64,000 nucleotides of DNA from Thelonectria olida (Eukaryota > Ascomycota > Sordariomycetes > Hypocreales > Nectriaceae): the NCBI GenBank assembly GCA_020736575.1, contig JAGPYM010000020.1, positions 496,001 to 560,000 of the forward strand, read 5' to 3'. The notes under the pieces were generated by a model. That model made no database searches. It was not told where the DNA came from and worked only from the letters and a program-made list of their open reading frames with translations. The translations under genes were made by a program, and so were the position numbers. Each line of letters starts with the position of its first letter. Within the stretch, counting starts at the first letter, position 1. Positions 23,446 through 35,801 of this stretch are shown here, piece after piece.

Positions 23446-25347
23446 ATGGAGAAGCTGGAAAAGACCATGTCACCAACCGACGACCCTATTGCCAAGGTTG
23501 GCACCACCCTGAGTCTCCAGGGCTCTGCTCTTGCAGCCGAGGAGGCCCCTGACGGACGCCGCCGCGGACGAGCAGTATTGAGGAGAATTGACCTGTGGTG
23601 AGTAGCGTATCTATTCGACAACAGGTGATTGTGTATTGACAAGATGAAAACAGCTTATTGCCACTGCTGCTTGTGTCTTATATGCTTCAGTTCCTCGATA
23701 AGCAGTCCTTGAACTTTGCTTCGATTATGGGAATCATTGAAGACCTGGTCAGTCTTAAGATCTTTGTCGGGAGAACATCAGTGACATACCAACTGACGCT
23801 TTCTCAGGACTTGGTTGGGGACCGATATAGCTGGTGTAGCAGTGTGTTTTACTTTGGCTATCTCGCCTTCAGCTACCCAGCCTCATTCTTGATGGTTCGT
23901 TTGCCGCTGGGCAAATATTTGGCTGGCACCAGGTGAGTAAAGTTGATAAACGACAACAAGGAACTGGATGCTTATTCAAATCACAGTGTTGTGTGGGCTG
24001 CTGTCCTGATCTGCCATGCCGCCGTCCAAGACTTCAAAGGATTGCTCATCGCGCGCTTTTTTCTTGGTGCCGCCGAAGCGTCCATCTCGCCTGGGTTTTC
24101 CTTGATCACCGGCATGTGGTACAAGCGTGAAGAGCAGCCTCTCCGACACGGCATCTGGTTCCTCGGCAACGCCATTGCAACCATGTTCGGCGGGCTGTTT
24201 GCCTATGGGATAGCTCACATCGGAGGAAGCTTCCCCCCATGGAGGGCACGTAAACCTCGTATTATGGCAGTGACTATGGCTAACTCCGAATGCTTACAGT
24301 GGCTTTACATCATTTTTGGTCTGATCACACTTGTCTGGGGCGTGATTCTCGTCATCTTCCTACCCGATACCCCCAAGAAAGCACGCTTCCTCAGCGAAGA
24401 ACAGCGTATAGAGGCCGTCGACAGAATTCGCAGCAACCAGACCGGCATGAAAGACAATCGGTACAAGTGGGAACAAGTACGCGAGGCTATCACAGATCGG
24501 AATGTCTTGCTGCTGATGCTGTACCAACTTGCATTCAGCATTCCCAACGGCGCCCATACCACAGTACGACCCCCGTTCGCATTCTCTCTACATAACCCTG
24601 TCTCTAACAATGACACAGTTTAGCAGCCTCGTGATGGCTGGCTTTGGATTCACGAGATTCCAAGTCTATCTATTCAACATTCCCATGGGTGCCATACTTG
24701 CCTTTTTCGCTCTGACCTCCAGTTACCTGTGCAGTCGCTTCAGTGGCTACCGAACTATCATGGGAGCAGCGTTGAGCTTGATCAGGTTAGTAAAATGGCC
24801 CCCCTCGTTATTCTTCTAGAGTCTAATGAGATATCGCAGCTTGGTCGGATCCATCTTGGTCCGTTATGGGCCCAGTCAAGGTAGCAAGCTGCTCGGGTTG
24901 TGGTTGTTCGTCGCCTTCGCCGCCGGCTTTCCCATTTCTCTATCTCTGATCGCCTCCAACGTCGCCGGCTTTACCAAGAAGGCCGTTGCATCTTCTATGC
25001 TGTTCATCGCATATACGGCTGGAAATATTGTTGGTCCGTTTCTCTTCTTCCCTCGTGAAGCGCCGGAATACCCTGTGAGTATATACGCATCCCTACGTGC
25101 TGGTTACTTTTCTTGGAGGAATCATGGCCACTGACTATTCAAATTGCAGAGCGGCTTTCTAGCCACCACTATTTGCTTTGGGGTCGCTATTGTGACTATG
25201 ATTGCTCTTCGTTTCACGCTCATTTCAGAGAACCGTCGCCGGGACAGGCTCCAGCAAACAGCCATCTCGCTCGATGAGGAACCAGAACAGCTTGAGATTT
25301 CTGACGAGACTGACCGACGAAACCTGCGTTTCCGCTATGTGTATTAG
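23446..25347 (+). CDS. MFS transporter, allantoate permease/ACS type
   Basis: Eight exons: 23446-23597, 23654-23747, 23808-23932, 23987-24245, 24300-24563, 24619-24785, 24840-25074, 25150-25347. They give 497 residues with about 12 hydrophobic helices. Family hallmarks of the anion:cation symporter group (yeast Dal5 relatives): FLDKQSLNFASIMGI in helix 1, DRYSWCSSVFYFGYL, RFFLGAAEASISPGFSLITGMWY, and LPDTPKKARFLSEEQR at the central loop. These carry organic anions such as allantoate, ureidosuccinate, nicotinate or dipeptides into the cell. The 24246-24299 intron appears to be GC..AG, because PWR then joins WLYIIFG as in relatives; read through it would add 18 residues. The 23748-23807 intron (GTCAGT donor) could likewise be retained in frame. 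It sits next to the M20 hydrolase in the same direction. Confidence 0.9.
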
Positions 25348-25957
25348 ATAGATTGGATCGCGGGGAATCCACCGAACACAAGTGGCCGGCACACTTAATG
25401 TTAGAGAGTCTATGACAATACAGCGTTTTATTTGACACATGTTGGTAATTTAAGCGGAGACTGAGGACAACGCATGCCAGCCGTTCTGCAGATCACTTGA
25501 AGCCATGATGCTGAAGCCAGTTGACGTGAGACAGAATTGCACTGCAACGGATCCGGTAACAAGACGGTAATGCAGAATCTCTCGGGAGACAATGATGCCA
25601 AAGATTCAAAGAAAGACCAGGGCAAACCTGCAAAGCGCCTCTGTCTTTGCCATGTTTCCAAGGCCATGGCTTCATCGATCCTGGAACACGGCGAAACTGT
25701 GCCACAAACCTCACCCACTATGCCCCATGGAGGCATGATCGGCGAATCGGCGATTCTGATGCTGACGCTCAACGGTTGCGTTACCTATGACGTCCATCGT
25801 CATCGGTTCCCAGATCCTGTTTATTGACAAGCGAAAAAATAGAAGAAAAGGAAAGAGAAGGTCGGGCCCGACAGAACCTCCGTCGTCATTCTGTTTAGCG
25901 GTCGGTAATTGACTCCATCTCACGTCTCACTTCAGATACATCCAAATATTCGCCAAA
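25348..25957. other. Intergenic
   Basis: 610 bp. A 96-codon plus frame at 25537-25827 and a 114-codon minus frame oppose each other. Neither has signal peptide, domain or codon pattern to support it. Nothing else seen. Confidence 0.45.
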
Positions 25958-26566
25958 ATGTCGACAGCCCCGACCAAGGTACTTAAACCGCCCTTTCCAT
26001 GCGCTATCCACACTACTAACGCCGGGCCAGGACACGGAGCAGCAGGGTGAATTCCCGAGAGACACAGAGAAGTCGGAGCAGACTGAGTCTCCCACGGCAC
26101 AGGAGAATGGCCAAGAAGCAACCGAGGAGCCCGCTGCTAAGCCAGTAAAGAAGGCAAAGAAGAAGAAGACCAAGACCAGTGAAGAAGACATGCAAGTCGC
26201 CCCCAGGAAGAAGAAGTCCGCGTCCAAGCCCACCAAGGAGAAGAAGCAGAAGGTGTCACGACGCAGGCAGCCCACATGGACGGACGAGGAAGAGTCGGAC
26301 GATTTGTCCGATGAGAGGCAGATGGCCCAGGGCAATTGGAACATGCAACCACAGCAGCCTCCGCAGCAGCAGCAGATGCAACAGCAAGGGAAGGGCGGGG
26401 GCAACAGTGACGCCCTGTCGCTGCATCTCGAACTGAACCTGGAGATTGAGATTGAGCTCAAGGCAAGGATCCACGGTGATCTTACTCTTGCGATGTTGTA
26501 AGTTCAATCAAACGCTACCCTCTCTACCTCACTGGAGTGTGTGACTAACCACGCGTCAGGGGCTGA
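25958..26566 (+). CDS. Small basic conserved fungal protein
   Basis: Three exons (25958-25978, 26031-26497, 26560-26566) give 164 residues; the first exon codes seven residues and the last only the end of Leu, Gly and the stop. The middle is Lys-rich (KKAKKKKTK, RKKKSASKPTKEKKQK), then acidic, then Gln-rich (QPQQPPQQQQMQQQ). The C-terminus ends in an amphipathic stretch LNLEIEIELKARIHGD followed by LTLAML. From memory, small proteins with this C-terminal stretch are common in Sordariomycetes, with no known function. The Lys-rich runs could act as nuclear localisation signals (inference). Introns carry clear branch sites (CTACTAAC, GACTAACC). Confidence 0.8.
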
Positions 26567-27345
26567 AGACAATAAATTTTGTACTTATTTCAAGACTGCG
26601 TGAAGTTGGGAACCAGGATCCAGTACCTTTTTTTTTTAATATGGGCAAAGTACATTGAATACACCAGTAAATCATATTATTCAAATGCTAAGAAATGTCA
26701 ATGGCGATCAACCCACCTCTTAGCATGGGTGACCAAACATAGCCTTACTTCCGGTACCACACATGTGTTCGAAACCTCTCACTGCTCCGTCATTGTGTCT
26801 CCCGTGGACATGTTTGGACCCGGATATTGAGTGTACTCACCGTCCGAAGCAGCGAGTTGGCATCCGGATCAAAAATAATTTCACATACAGCATCGGATCG
26901 CGTCGTGGCCCTAATGAAAGCTGGTAAGAGAGGTAGACATAGCCACAGGGCTTAGGCGGGACCACGATGAAGATCTGGTCAGCACGAGGAGGAAGATTAG
27001 CAATGGGTCCAGCTGCTCTTGGTATGTGTTTCGATTTCTAGTCTGATTTACTCCCTTCGGCATGCACTTCGATGTCAACTCCAAGGAGACGCGCAATGAA
27101 ATGGGTAATGAACGAAATCAAAACGAATAGAGAGACGAAACTTTACGTGACGGCCGTGCCATTGTCGTCACAAACTTGCCGCGTACCCGCCGACTTCCCT
27201 TGAAAAATAGCAGCGTAGCGATCGAGTCTCGAGTATTTAATGTCCAGGCTCCATCCAGGTCAGAGCGGTTCTTTAGATTCTTCACAACTTCACCTCCTTC
27301 ATCGCAACCAAACATACTTATTTTAAAACCTCATTACAATTCAAA
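26567..27345. other. Intergenic
   Basis: 780 bp with a T9 run at about 26630 and AT-rich sequence after the small basic gene. No supported gene. Confidence 0.5.
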
Positions 27346-28430
27346 ATGTTGTTTACACAAAGCCTGTGTGCAATCTCCCTGCTCGCTTCCATGGTGAACG
27401 CAGTAGCCATCATGCCCCAACGTTCCTCACAACAAATTGCCAACCCCAACTACGCCCAGGTCCAGGTCAAAGTTCTCTCTACAGCTCATACAGAGGCAAA
27501 GTACCCCCATTCCCAGGAAACTGCACCACCCCGGTCAAGCACGGCAAGCATGGCATAGACGATCTAGTCTAGCAGAACCTCTTGTCCGCCGAATGGGTCA
27601 TCTTCTCCTTCTACCAGCACGGCGTTGAATCGTTCAATCAGTCGTCGTTTATCTCGGCTGGCTACCCAAATACAACATACGATCGCATCCAGGAGATTCG
27701 CAATAACGAAGCCGGGCACTTGCGCATCTTTCAGGGCGAAATCTCAGAGACGTCGCTGAAACCAATCGCGTGCCAGTACTAGTTTCCCTTCACAGACCTA
27801 ACCTCGTTCCTCGCGCTAGCCACCGTTATTGAGATATCTAGTATAGCCTTCTTGACGGGTCTTGTGCAGATGGCCAAGTTACCAGCATCGCAGGCGGACA
27901 CGACAGCTATCGCCGAAGTAGAGATGCGTCACGAGGCCTGGTCACTCATTGACATATGGAAGATAAATCCAATTGCCGGGCCGTCGGACACCGCCGTTCC
28001 TAACGGAAACCAGATTCTCGACATCACCAACCAGTTTATCATTCCTAGCAGCTGCCCTCCTCAAAATCCGGTTTATCCTTCGCCGCGACAGAATCTCCCC
28101 CCGTTGACCGCGGTGGCCATGGGCAAGTCAACACTGCCTTGGGATACCATTGTCCTCAACTTTACGGACCCTGTAAACCAGCCGAGTTTTGAGACTGGTG
28201 ACAAGTTTTGGGCCACATTCTTCCATGCGGTTGCCAACATCAGCGTACCTATCGATATGTCCGAGTGGCCTAAGAAAGAGATCCAAGTGACGATCCCTGC
28301 CGAGTTTGGGGCAAGGGGAGTGATTATTGCCGTGGTCACGGACGCTATTGGCGCGCCGACGTTGAAGTCCGTCGAGGTTGGGCCAGCTATTCTTTTGGAA
28401 CAGCCTGAGGCGATAGGTTCGGCATTTTGA
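27346..28430 (+). pseudogene. Rds1-like ferritin-fold protein gene, broken
   Basis: The sequence reads as a secreted Rds1/stress-response ferritin-like protein (related to S. pombe rds1) with three lesions. The ATG at 27346 opens a signal peptide (MLFTQSLCAISLLASMVNA) in one frame. The family block YRGKVPPFPGNC, IDDLV lies in another frame, so one indel is needed between about 27440 and 27500, and no intron fits there. In the family frame two in-frame TAG codons follow, at 27570-27572 (DDLV-stop-QNLLSAEW) and 27780-27782 (ACQY-stop-FPFTDL), flanking the intact EIRNNEAGHLRIF segment. From there 215 codons are open to 28430 and well conserved (EVEMRHEAWSLIDIW, ITNQFIIPSSCP, VEVGPAILLEQP). The high remaining similarity suggests recent loss. 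Sequencing error or stop readthrough are alternatives. Confidence 0.75.
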
Positions 28431-28605
28431 GTCAGGGTGAGATGTTACAAGATGAGAGACAGGTGCGCATGAGCGTTCCCAGAAGAGAGTTAGGCATAGA
28501 GCAGCGCCGAGTCGTGTTTTCAAAGTCAGACGTGAACAAGCCCTTGTCGTTATCAAACAGCCAAGACTAAGACTCTATATCAACTACTAACACGTGAACT
28601 TTCCA

Positions 28606-31600
28606 CTACTCCTCATCCCTCTCTCGCACACTATACATCATCTCCCGTTTCCACTTCTCGTCCTGACATTGGTATGTTATTTCAACAGCATCTCGCATCT
28701 TCTTTGTAAACACCAGTTTCTTGCCATGCCGCTTCAGGACCTTGACCAACTCGATGCGATTCGTATCACTCGTCAACCTACCGAAGAATCGTAGAAAAAC
28801 ATCCTCGTCAATGCGTAGATCTGGGTCGTGGCTCAGCAACATGTCAAGGCCTCCGACATATGATGGATAACCGGCCATCCTGAGGACCTGGGAAGGTGAG
28901 AAGCGAAGATTGGGATAATGTTGTAACAGCAGCTTCGTCATTGGACGCTGACGATCCCTATCGGATTCGATAACAGCTGTCACCGCGTTCTCAGATATTG
29001 TAATGGAGCCGTCCTTGATGTGCTCGAGCAAAAATTCCAAGTCAGTCGCAGACTTTGCCTGTGTCAACATGTCCTCGGTGATGATGAGATTAGGATTCCT
29101 TTCCCACATCATCTCCAAAAGCGTGTTCGTAGTGCGGTTTTTGGCCTTGTCCTTGACAAGGACTTCATCGGCACGGTACGCCCCTCCTAGGCGTAACGCC
29201 TTCATCACAACCGACTCTGTTATGGGTACATCTTGGTCAGCCTCTAGAAGAAGCTTGATTGACCTGACGTCTCTCATGCTTTGCAAGAGGTCTAGCGTAA
29301 TTTTGCAAAGCGGCCGGAATTCCATCAGCTTCCTGATGTTGTCGTGGTCCTTAACGGATCTGAGCATGTTTTCCGTGACACCGAGGTCCCCAGTGCGTTT
29401 CATGAGACGGTCAGTCATTTCTGCGAAACGACAACGTCCGAAGCCGTGGTCAAAATGCAGCACAGCAATGGCAGTCTGTTCAGAAATGACGATGTCGTCG
29501 TCCCGGTCGAGAAGCTCGAATAGACGGCGAGGGCCTTGTGTCTGTGCCGCGTCCAGTAGCACCTCTTCAGTTACTTCAACCTCGCCTCCTGCTGCCTTCA
29601 AAAGCGTCTGGAGATCATCCCCAGACCTTATGTAATTCTTTTCATCGTCGGCTGCGCGCTTGAGTGTCACTTCGAGTGGGAGCTTGCCATCGGCATCAAC
29701 CTTGGCTGCATCTGCCCCAAACTCAAGGAGCTGTTTGGCCGAGATGATTGCGTCCATCTTGCCAGCAAGGTGGAGCGGGGTTCCATAGCCTTCATGGAGA
29801 TAATTCGGGTCTGCCCCGTGTTCGAGTAGGAGAGTAACAAGGTCAGGTCGGCGTGTCACGAGGGCAATGAACAACACGTGCTTGAAGTGACCACCAATCT
29901 CGTTGACATCGACCCCTTTCTCGAGAAGCTGTACAACCGTCGCTTTGCTTCCAATGAGGCAGGCCAGATGCAGAGGCGGCCCTGCTAAATCACCAGTCAC
30001 CGAGACAAGACTTGCACCGCTGTTCAGCAATGCGCTCGCAATCTCCTCGCATCGACTGAACATGGGAAACTCGATTGTTGGAGGACCAGACCGACTCCCT
30101 GGGGACCAGTGTGTTGATCGACGAGTTGGAGCACCGTATACAACAAAAGGTTTGGATTTGTCTCGCTTCGGATCAAGAAACTCGAGTCGTGGTGCTGCAC
30201 AAGCCTCCAAGGCTGTTTGGAGAGGTGTCTTGCCCCTCCGGTTATTGGAGTTCAAGTCCGCTCCGTGTTGAAGTAAAATGCCGATAATGGCTGGCTGCAG
30301 ATGAGAAGCCGCAACATGAAGGGGATAGTCGCCGTTGTCGTCAGCCTCCCTGAGACATACGCCACGTTCCAGCATTTGCCTCACTGCGTGCTCAGATCCT
30401 GCAGCACAGGCTTGGCCAAATCTTGAAACTGTGACAGGGAGATACTCGAGGATCAAACTCATTGCTTTGCTGTTGCCCTTCTCGGTCGCTTCGGAGAGAG
30501 CTTCTTCAATAAGAGGTCCAGGATCCTGAGTCTCCATCAACCTTTCAAAGAGAATCTCCGCGACGCAGAAGTCCTTAGGCCCCAGCACTGGCTCCTCCAG
30601 AGCACGCTTGACGGGATTAATCCAGAGTCCTTGTCCTACGTCGACCTTCGCTCCAGCCGCCAGCAAGTCTTCGACTATTCCCAAATGGTCATGCTCAGCT
30701 GCCTCTGTGAGGACGGTGCCGCACCAGATGAGACGATGAACATCGGCCCCTGCTTTGAGTAGAACACGCACCAACGACTGATCTTTCAGCTTGACTGCAA
30801 GAACGAGTGCGCTTCTGCACTCGTCAACTGTCTGATTCACGTCCGCGCCATGCTCAAGAAGAAGTTTGACAACATCCGGATGTTTGTTGGCGATGGCTGC
30901 GTTTAGGGGACTCGCATGTTCAGCCTGGAAACTCCCGTAGTTGTATGGTTTTCTGCCTGCCACATTGACATCAGCACCTGAATCGAGCAAGGCTTTGGTG
31001 ATGGCCATGTTGCCTTGGTTAGCACTCATGATTAGCGGTGGCTGGTCGACGAGCACACGGACACCGGCCAGCTTGGTAGAGTCATCGTCAGACGCAACGG
31101 CTCCGGCCTCGAGTAGTGCTTTTACGATTGCAACCTTGCCGGTGCTGACGGCTAATTGCAAGCAAGACGATGCGGTATCATTGGAGTGGTTCGACTCGTT
31201 CACCTCCAAAGCCAGTCTGACGTCTGCGCCATGGTCAAGAAGCGTGAGAACAATGTCTTCGTGGCTGCCAACGATTGCGGCTCGCAAGGCTGTCTGCCAC
31301 TTCCCTTGAAGGATGTTGACTTGAGCACCTGCTTCAAGCAGCTGGTTTACCATGACTCCATGGCCACATCGCGCCGCCGCCTGAAGAGCTGTGCCGTAGT
31401 AGTGTCCTGAGGCATTGACATCGACACGTCGTGAGAGAAGCATCGCAACTAGTGTCTGGTCATTCAAGAAGGCCGCCATCTGTAAGACATGTCCGTATCT
31501 CGAATCAGAAGCCTTCCACTGGGGATAAAGCGGCAACACAGTAGAAATAGCGGCTCCGGGTCCCTTCTCAAATACATCTCCCAGAGTTTGATAGAGCCGG

Positions 31601-34600
31601 AAGCCGAGATCTCGAGAAGCCTGATCTCTGTCTTGAGACTCGCTATCAAAGTAGCTCAATGGTTTTTCAAATAGCCTTCTGATGCTACTTTCTTCACTTG
31701 GAAGACTTGCCCCGGCATCCATGAGGGTTCTCAGGATCTCTCCGCTCGAACGCTCTCGACCGGCTGCCCTGAAGATGATTGAGTCTTCTCCGGCCGTTAG
31801 ATTGACATCTGCGCCACCTTCAATCAACCTCTTAATGACTGAATCAGGGCAAATACTAGCGGCCGCATGGATAGGATAGATCTCCTGGCCGCCAAGGTCG
31901 TTTGGCCTGGCGCCCAAATCTAGCAGCACCTTGATAATCTGATCGGGCTCGCGACGACTGAAGCTTCTTTCCGAAAAGAAACTGTCGTGATCGTGATCAT
32001 CGGCATCAGTTGCTCGCAAACCTCGAATCGCAGCTTGGAGAGGCGAGATAGTGCGATGAGACGAGCTGTCAGGGAGAGAAGGCTTAGAGTCTTCTTCACT
32101 AGAATCCTCTTCAGAATCTTCATCAAAAGGGAAAAAGAACTCCCCGCCGAGTGGTGATTCTAGAGGAGGCTTGATGGACTTGTCAAGAGCAAGTTCGTTG
32201 ACATTCGCTGAGACTTTGTGAACCAGGTAATGAACAACCTGGTCATGTCCTCCTTCGCAGGCATTCACCAACGCACGACCAATCACATTGGTATCGAAGG
32301 GTGCCCCCTCGCGTAGGGATATGAGCAACTTGACAACATCTAGGTGCCCATTTGCCGCTGCTCCGATGAATGAATCATTGGTGACCTTAGTGGTCTTTTT
32401 AAGGTAGTCAGAGCTCAAAAGAAACTCAAAAAGAAACTCGAATAGCGAAGGATGACCACTCATAGCACACTGCTGAAGACCCATGGTCAGCTGCCCCGGC
32501 TTCAGTTGGCGAACGTTGTCTGACTGGAGTATGGTCGTCAACTCGTCAAGCTCTCCGTAGGTACAGGCGGATGAGAGAGCCCGCACTACCTCTTCATAGC
32601 TGTGTGTCTGAGCCATTGTGGGCGGCTCTGTCTTGAGCTTGTCCACTTCGCTGGGGGAACAAAATCGATCTGCAACTGCGAAGATAACTTCGAGCATACC
32701 AGAATCCGGAGACTCTGCCTTGCGGACCGCATCAACGAGGGACTGAAGACATTTGGTCATGGGGATTCTGGCGGCCAAGTGTTCCAGTAGGACCTCTACA
32801 ACTGTAGAATAGCCTTGTTTGGCTGCCACGACAGCAGCTGCCTCCACACTGCGGTCACCAAGATCCAGGGCATCCAGCTGGCTGAGAATCAGGTCAACCA
32901 CATTCTTTTTCCCAGCCTGGACAGCTGAATCAAGTGGGTCGGTATACTCGAAAATCCTCAGCTTTCCATGGCCGTTTGGTAGCTCTGCCAACAAAGTCTG
33001 ACCCTGAGTCCAGGGATGTTGATCAGCCTCAAAGATAGTGTCAAGATCTGTGATGGGCCTCAGAGCTTGTGGGACTTCGTCATCTTTCACTTGAAGCCTA
33101 GCAGACTTCCCGGGGGATGCATCGCGCAGAAGGTCTCTGCGCTTGTCAAAGTCCGGGAAACAACAACCACGAGTAAAGGGGTCACTCAAGGGCCGAAAAG
33201 CATAGCCCCTTTTGAGCAAAAGCAACACGATATCAGCGTGGCCTCCCTCTATTGCTGCATGGAACGCATCTTTTGAATAGCATTTGTCATAGTCCTTGGC
33301 CCCTGCGTTGAGCAATAGCTCGACGGTGTCCAAGTGGCCGTGGAATGCAGCAGCTTGCAACGAAGTCCCATATGGCCCGCCTTTTTGGTTGACATTCGCT
33401 CCCGCCTGGAGAAGCAATTTCACAATGGCGTTGTGCCCCTTCAACGCTGCAACGTCCAGAGCGCTTCCAAAGGTCCCCTTCGCATTTGCATCCGCCCCAG
33501 ACTGAATGAGTACCTGGACAATGACGTGACGATTCAGCAAGCTTGCTGTAACTAATGGCGAGCCGGACCGTCCCTCGGTTTCAATGCCCATGCCTTTCTC
33601 CAGAAGATACCTGATCATGGCTAGGTCACTGTACTTGACAGCCGTAGCCACGGCATCCTCTGGAAGCAGGTCGGAAGGGTCGGATGATGTCTTGAGATAC
33701 CAGGCGAGAACGCTGATGTGGCCACCTTGGATCGCCTTTCGGGTCATTGAGTGGATTTTCTCTTTGTTTTCATCGGTGAACAACTGTGAGTAAAAGTTGG
33801 AATGTTCGAGTCGCCGGAGACCTGCGACAATGCCAGCCTCCGTCACGTTGAGGATCGCTAGTTCATACTCGGCCATCGTCTGGAATGATGTGTCGTTCTG
33901 AAAAAGATGAGGAACGATTGGTTCCGAGCCACCACTGATCGGTCTGGGTTGGCATGGATTGCTGAACGCATTTCCTTCCGATTGAGACCTGTAGCCCGTA
34001 AAACAGATGACCCTGAGAGAAGTTGCAGAAGTTCTAGTTTGAAGATCAGGGTGGCTACCATCTTCGGCGAGAGTCGAGGAAGTGTCGCGAGCTTCTCCTT
34101 TCGTGTCACTCATGTGCTGGCGGAACTCCTCTCTGAGAGCACTTGTCTCGTCCGGAGCCAAAGCGGAGAAAACCTGGCCGTCTTCGATGCCAGACACGAG
34201 TATCTTTACCACATTCGCTGAATTCGCAGCTATTGCCTTCAGGCCATTGATCAGAGTGTGGCGGTCATTCTCATTGACCGTGTCAATGGCGGTAATGACG
34301 ATGGTGAAGGGATCTTGCTCGGCTAGTTCAAGCATGAGCTGCACGCAGTCCTGGCTCGTTAATCTGGCGAGATCCTGCCCCTTTGCACGTGCTAGGGCCG
34401 ATCGACGTTCAAAGTCGGCCCATAGGAACTCACGAACCTTTGTATCATCGGCCCTGTTAGTGAATAGTTGTCTTAAAATCGCGCGCATGATAGCATCTGA
34501 CGCAGAGCCTTCTTGCTCAGATGTCATCTCCGCGCAACAAATGTGGGCAATCGGAGCTGGAGACACAAGTCTTTCGGCAGTTTTCAACAAACTGTCTACT

Positions 34601-35801
34601 ACTGCCGAGCACGAGGTCCTTTTGCCACAACCAGCAGGGCCCTGAAGAAGTAGGACACTGGAGGAGCTTGAGGCATGCCATGCTCTGAATTCCGGATTAG
34701 TCAGTAACCAGTCTGCCGGGCTCGGCATCGTAGGGGCTGATACGTCCCGGGTACGCTGACTGAACGGGACTACAGAGAGCCATTTACTCAATCTCTCTTC
34801 GTTTCCCACGGTCAAAGTCTGCCAACACGCCAATGATTCGTGAGAAGATCGGATGACTCTTGGCTCCAGGAATTGCAAGGCTTGGGCGTCTTCAATATGA
34901 GCAAGCTTTGGGATAGCTCTAGCTTGCTCCAGCAGTCTTGTCATGCCTTCTGAATTGTGCCCAGGACGAAAAGTCCTGTCGGCCATGGCATCTATTGTAT
35001 AAAGGTCAGATGATGAAAAGCATGTACCGAAGAGCATGCTCAACGTACCAAGAGCACCTGCGTTGTAGTAGCAAGCCATTCGTCCAAGTTGCACAAGGAT
35101 TTCTGCATAGAGGTGTACTAATGCCATTGCCAAAACGTCTTGTGAAGGTGGGTTCAGTTGTTGGAGGTGCTCGCGCTCAACTTGGTCGCATTTCGTCATC
35201 ACGCGGGCAATTTGTTCCTGTAACCAGGAATCAGAAATCATGTTTCTCTAGGATTGGCACCTTTGCTACTAAATCCCCTTATTTCTTGGACTCAGATCGG
35301 AGGCGCTTCGTCCTGTCAAGTGAGCAGGACCGTGAATCTTACCAACTCGTTGGCCACGAGGCCAAATTCTTGGTCGTCATCTATCGACGTCCGAAGAAGG
35401 AGTTGAATAGCAGCCCAGGGAAACGAGGTATTTATGGGATCAAGTCGCAATTCAATGAGACCTCCTTCCTTGAATTGTCTGGTAGAGCAAGCGATCTTCT
35501 GGAACAGGTCGCGAGTGATGAACTCATGTCCATTACCGTCATCGAATCTCAGTCTCTTTCGGATGCACTCTTGTTCCTTTTCACGGATGGTTTGTAGCAC
35601 CGCCGTCTTGAAAAAAATGTTAGCTATGCCGGCTTTGAGAAAGACATGGGGGCCATTTACCAAGATATCTTTCTTTTGCCTTCTTGCAGCCGTTGTAAGC
35701 ATAGGTTTCAGCTTTTCATCATCTACCAGAGTGAGAGCCTTCTCCCAAAGCTTTCCAGTATGGGAGGGGAGGCTCGATGTCAGGCTGAGAGTCGGCTGCA
35801 T
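28606..35801 (-). CDS. NACHT-ankyrin STAND protein (fungal NLR), 2,366 residues
   Basis: Two exons (35801-35343 and 35247-28606). The 95-nt intron is longer than most here and its acceptor (ATCCTAG) is my choice. Order: a helical N-terminal region of about 350 residues, starting LWEKALTLVDDEKLK; a NACHT NTPase with P-loop GPAGCGKRT at about 356-364; a Walker B-like IVITAID; a sensor-like LVSGIED; a link rich in helices; then roughly 25 ankyrin-type repeats from about residue 650 to 2040 (for example HPDVVKLLLEHGADVN). The last 300 residues switch to degenerate repeats of the pattern I-T/S-E-x2-(L/M/V)..LLL (VTEEVLLDAAQ, ITEDMLTQAKS, ISENAVTAVIE). This layout matches fungal NOD-like receptors, which act in self/non-self or danger sensing and cell death. 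The P-loop has Lys-Arg-Thr rather than Lys-Ser/Thr and Walker B has one acidic residue, so NTP binding may be altered. Confidence 0.9.

Noticed and set aside
25537..25827. 96-codon plus frame opposed by a 114-codon minus frame
   Set aside because: Neither shows protein-like features.
29003..29635. 210-codon frame antisense to the NLR gene
   Set aside because: Shadow of a long conserved exon.
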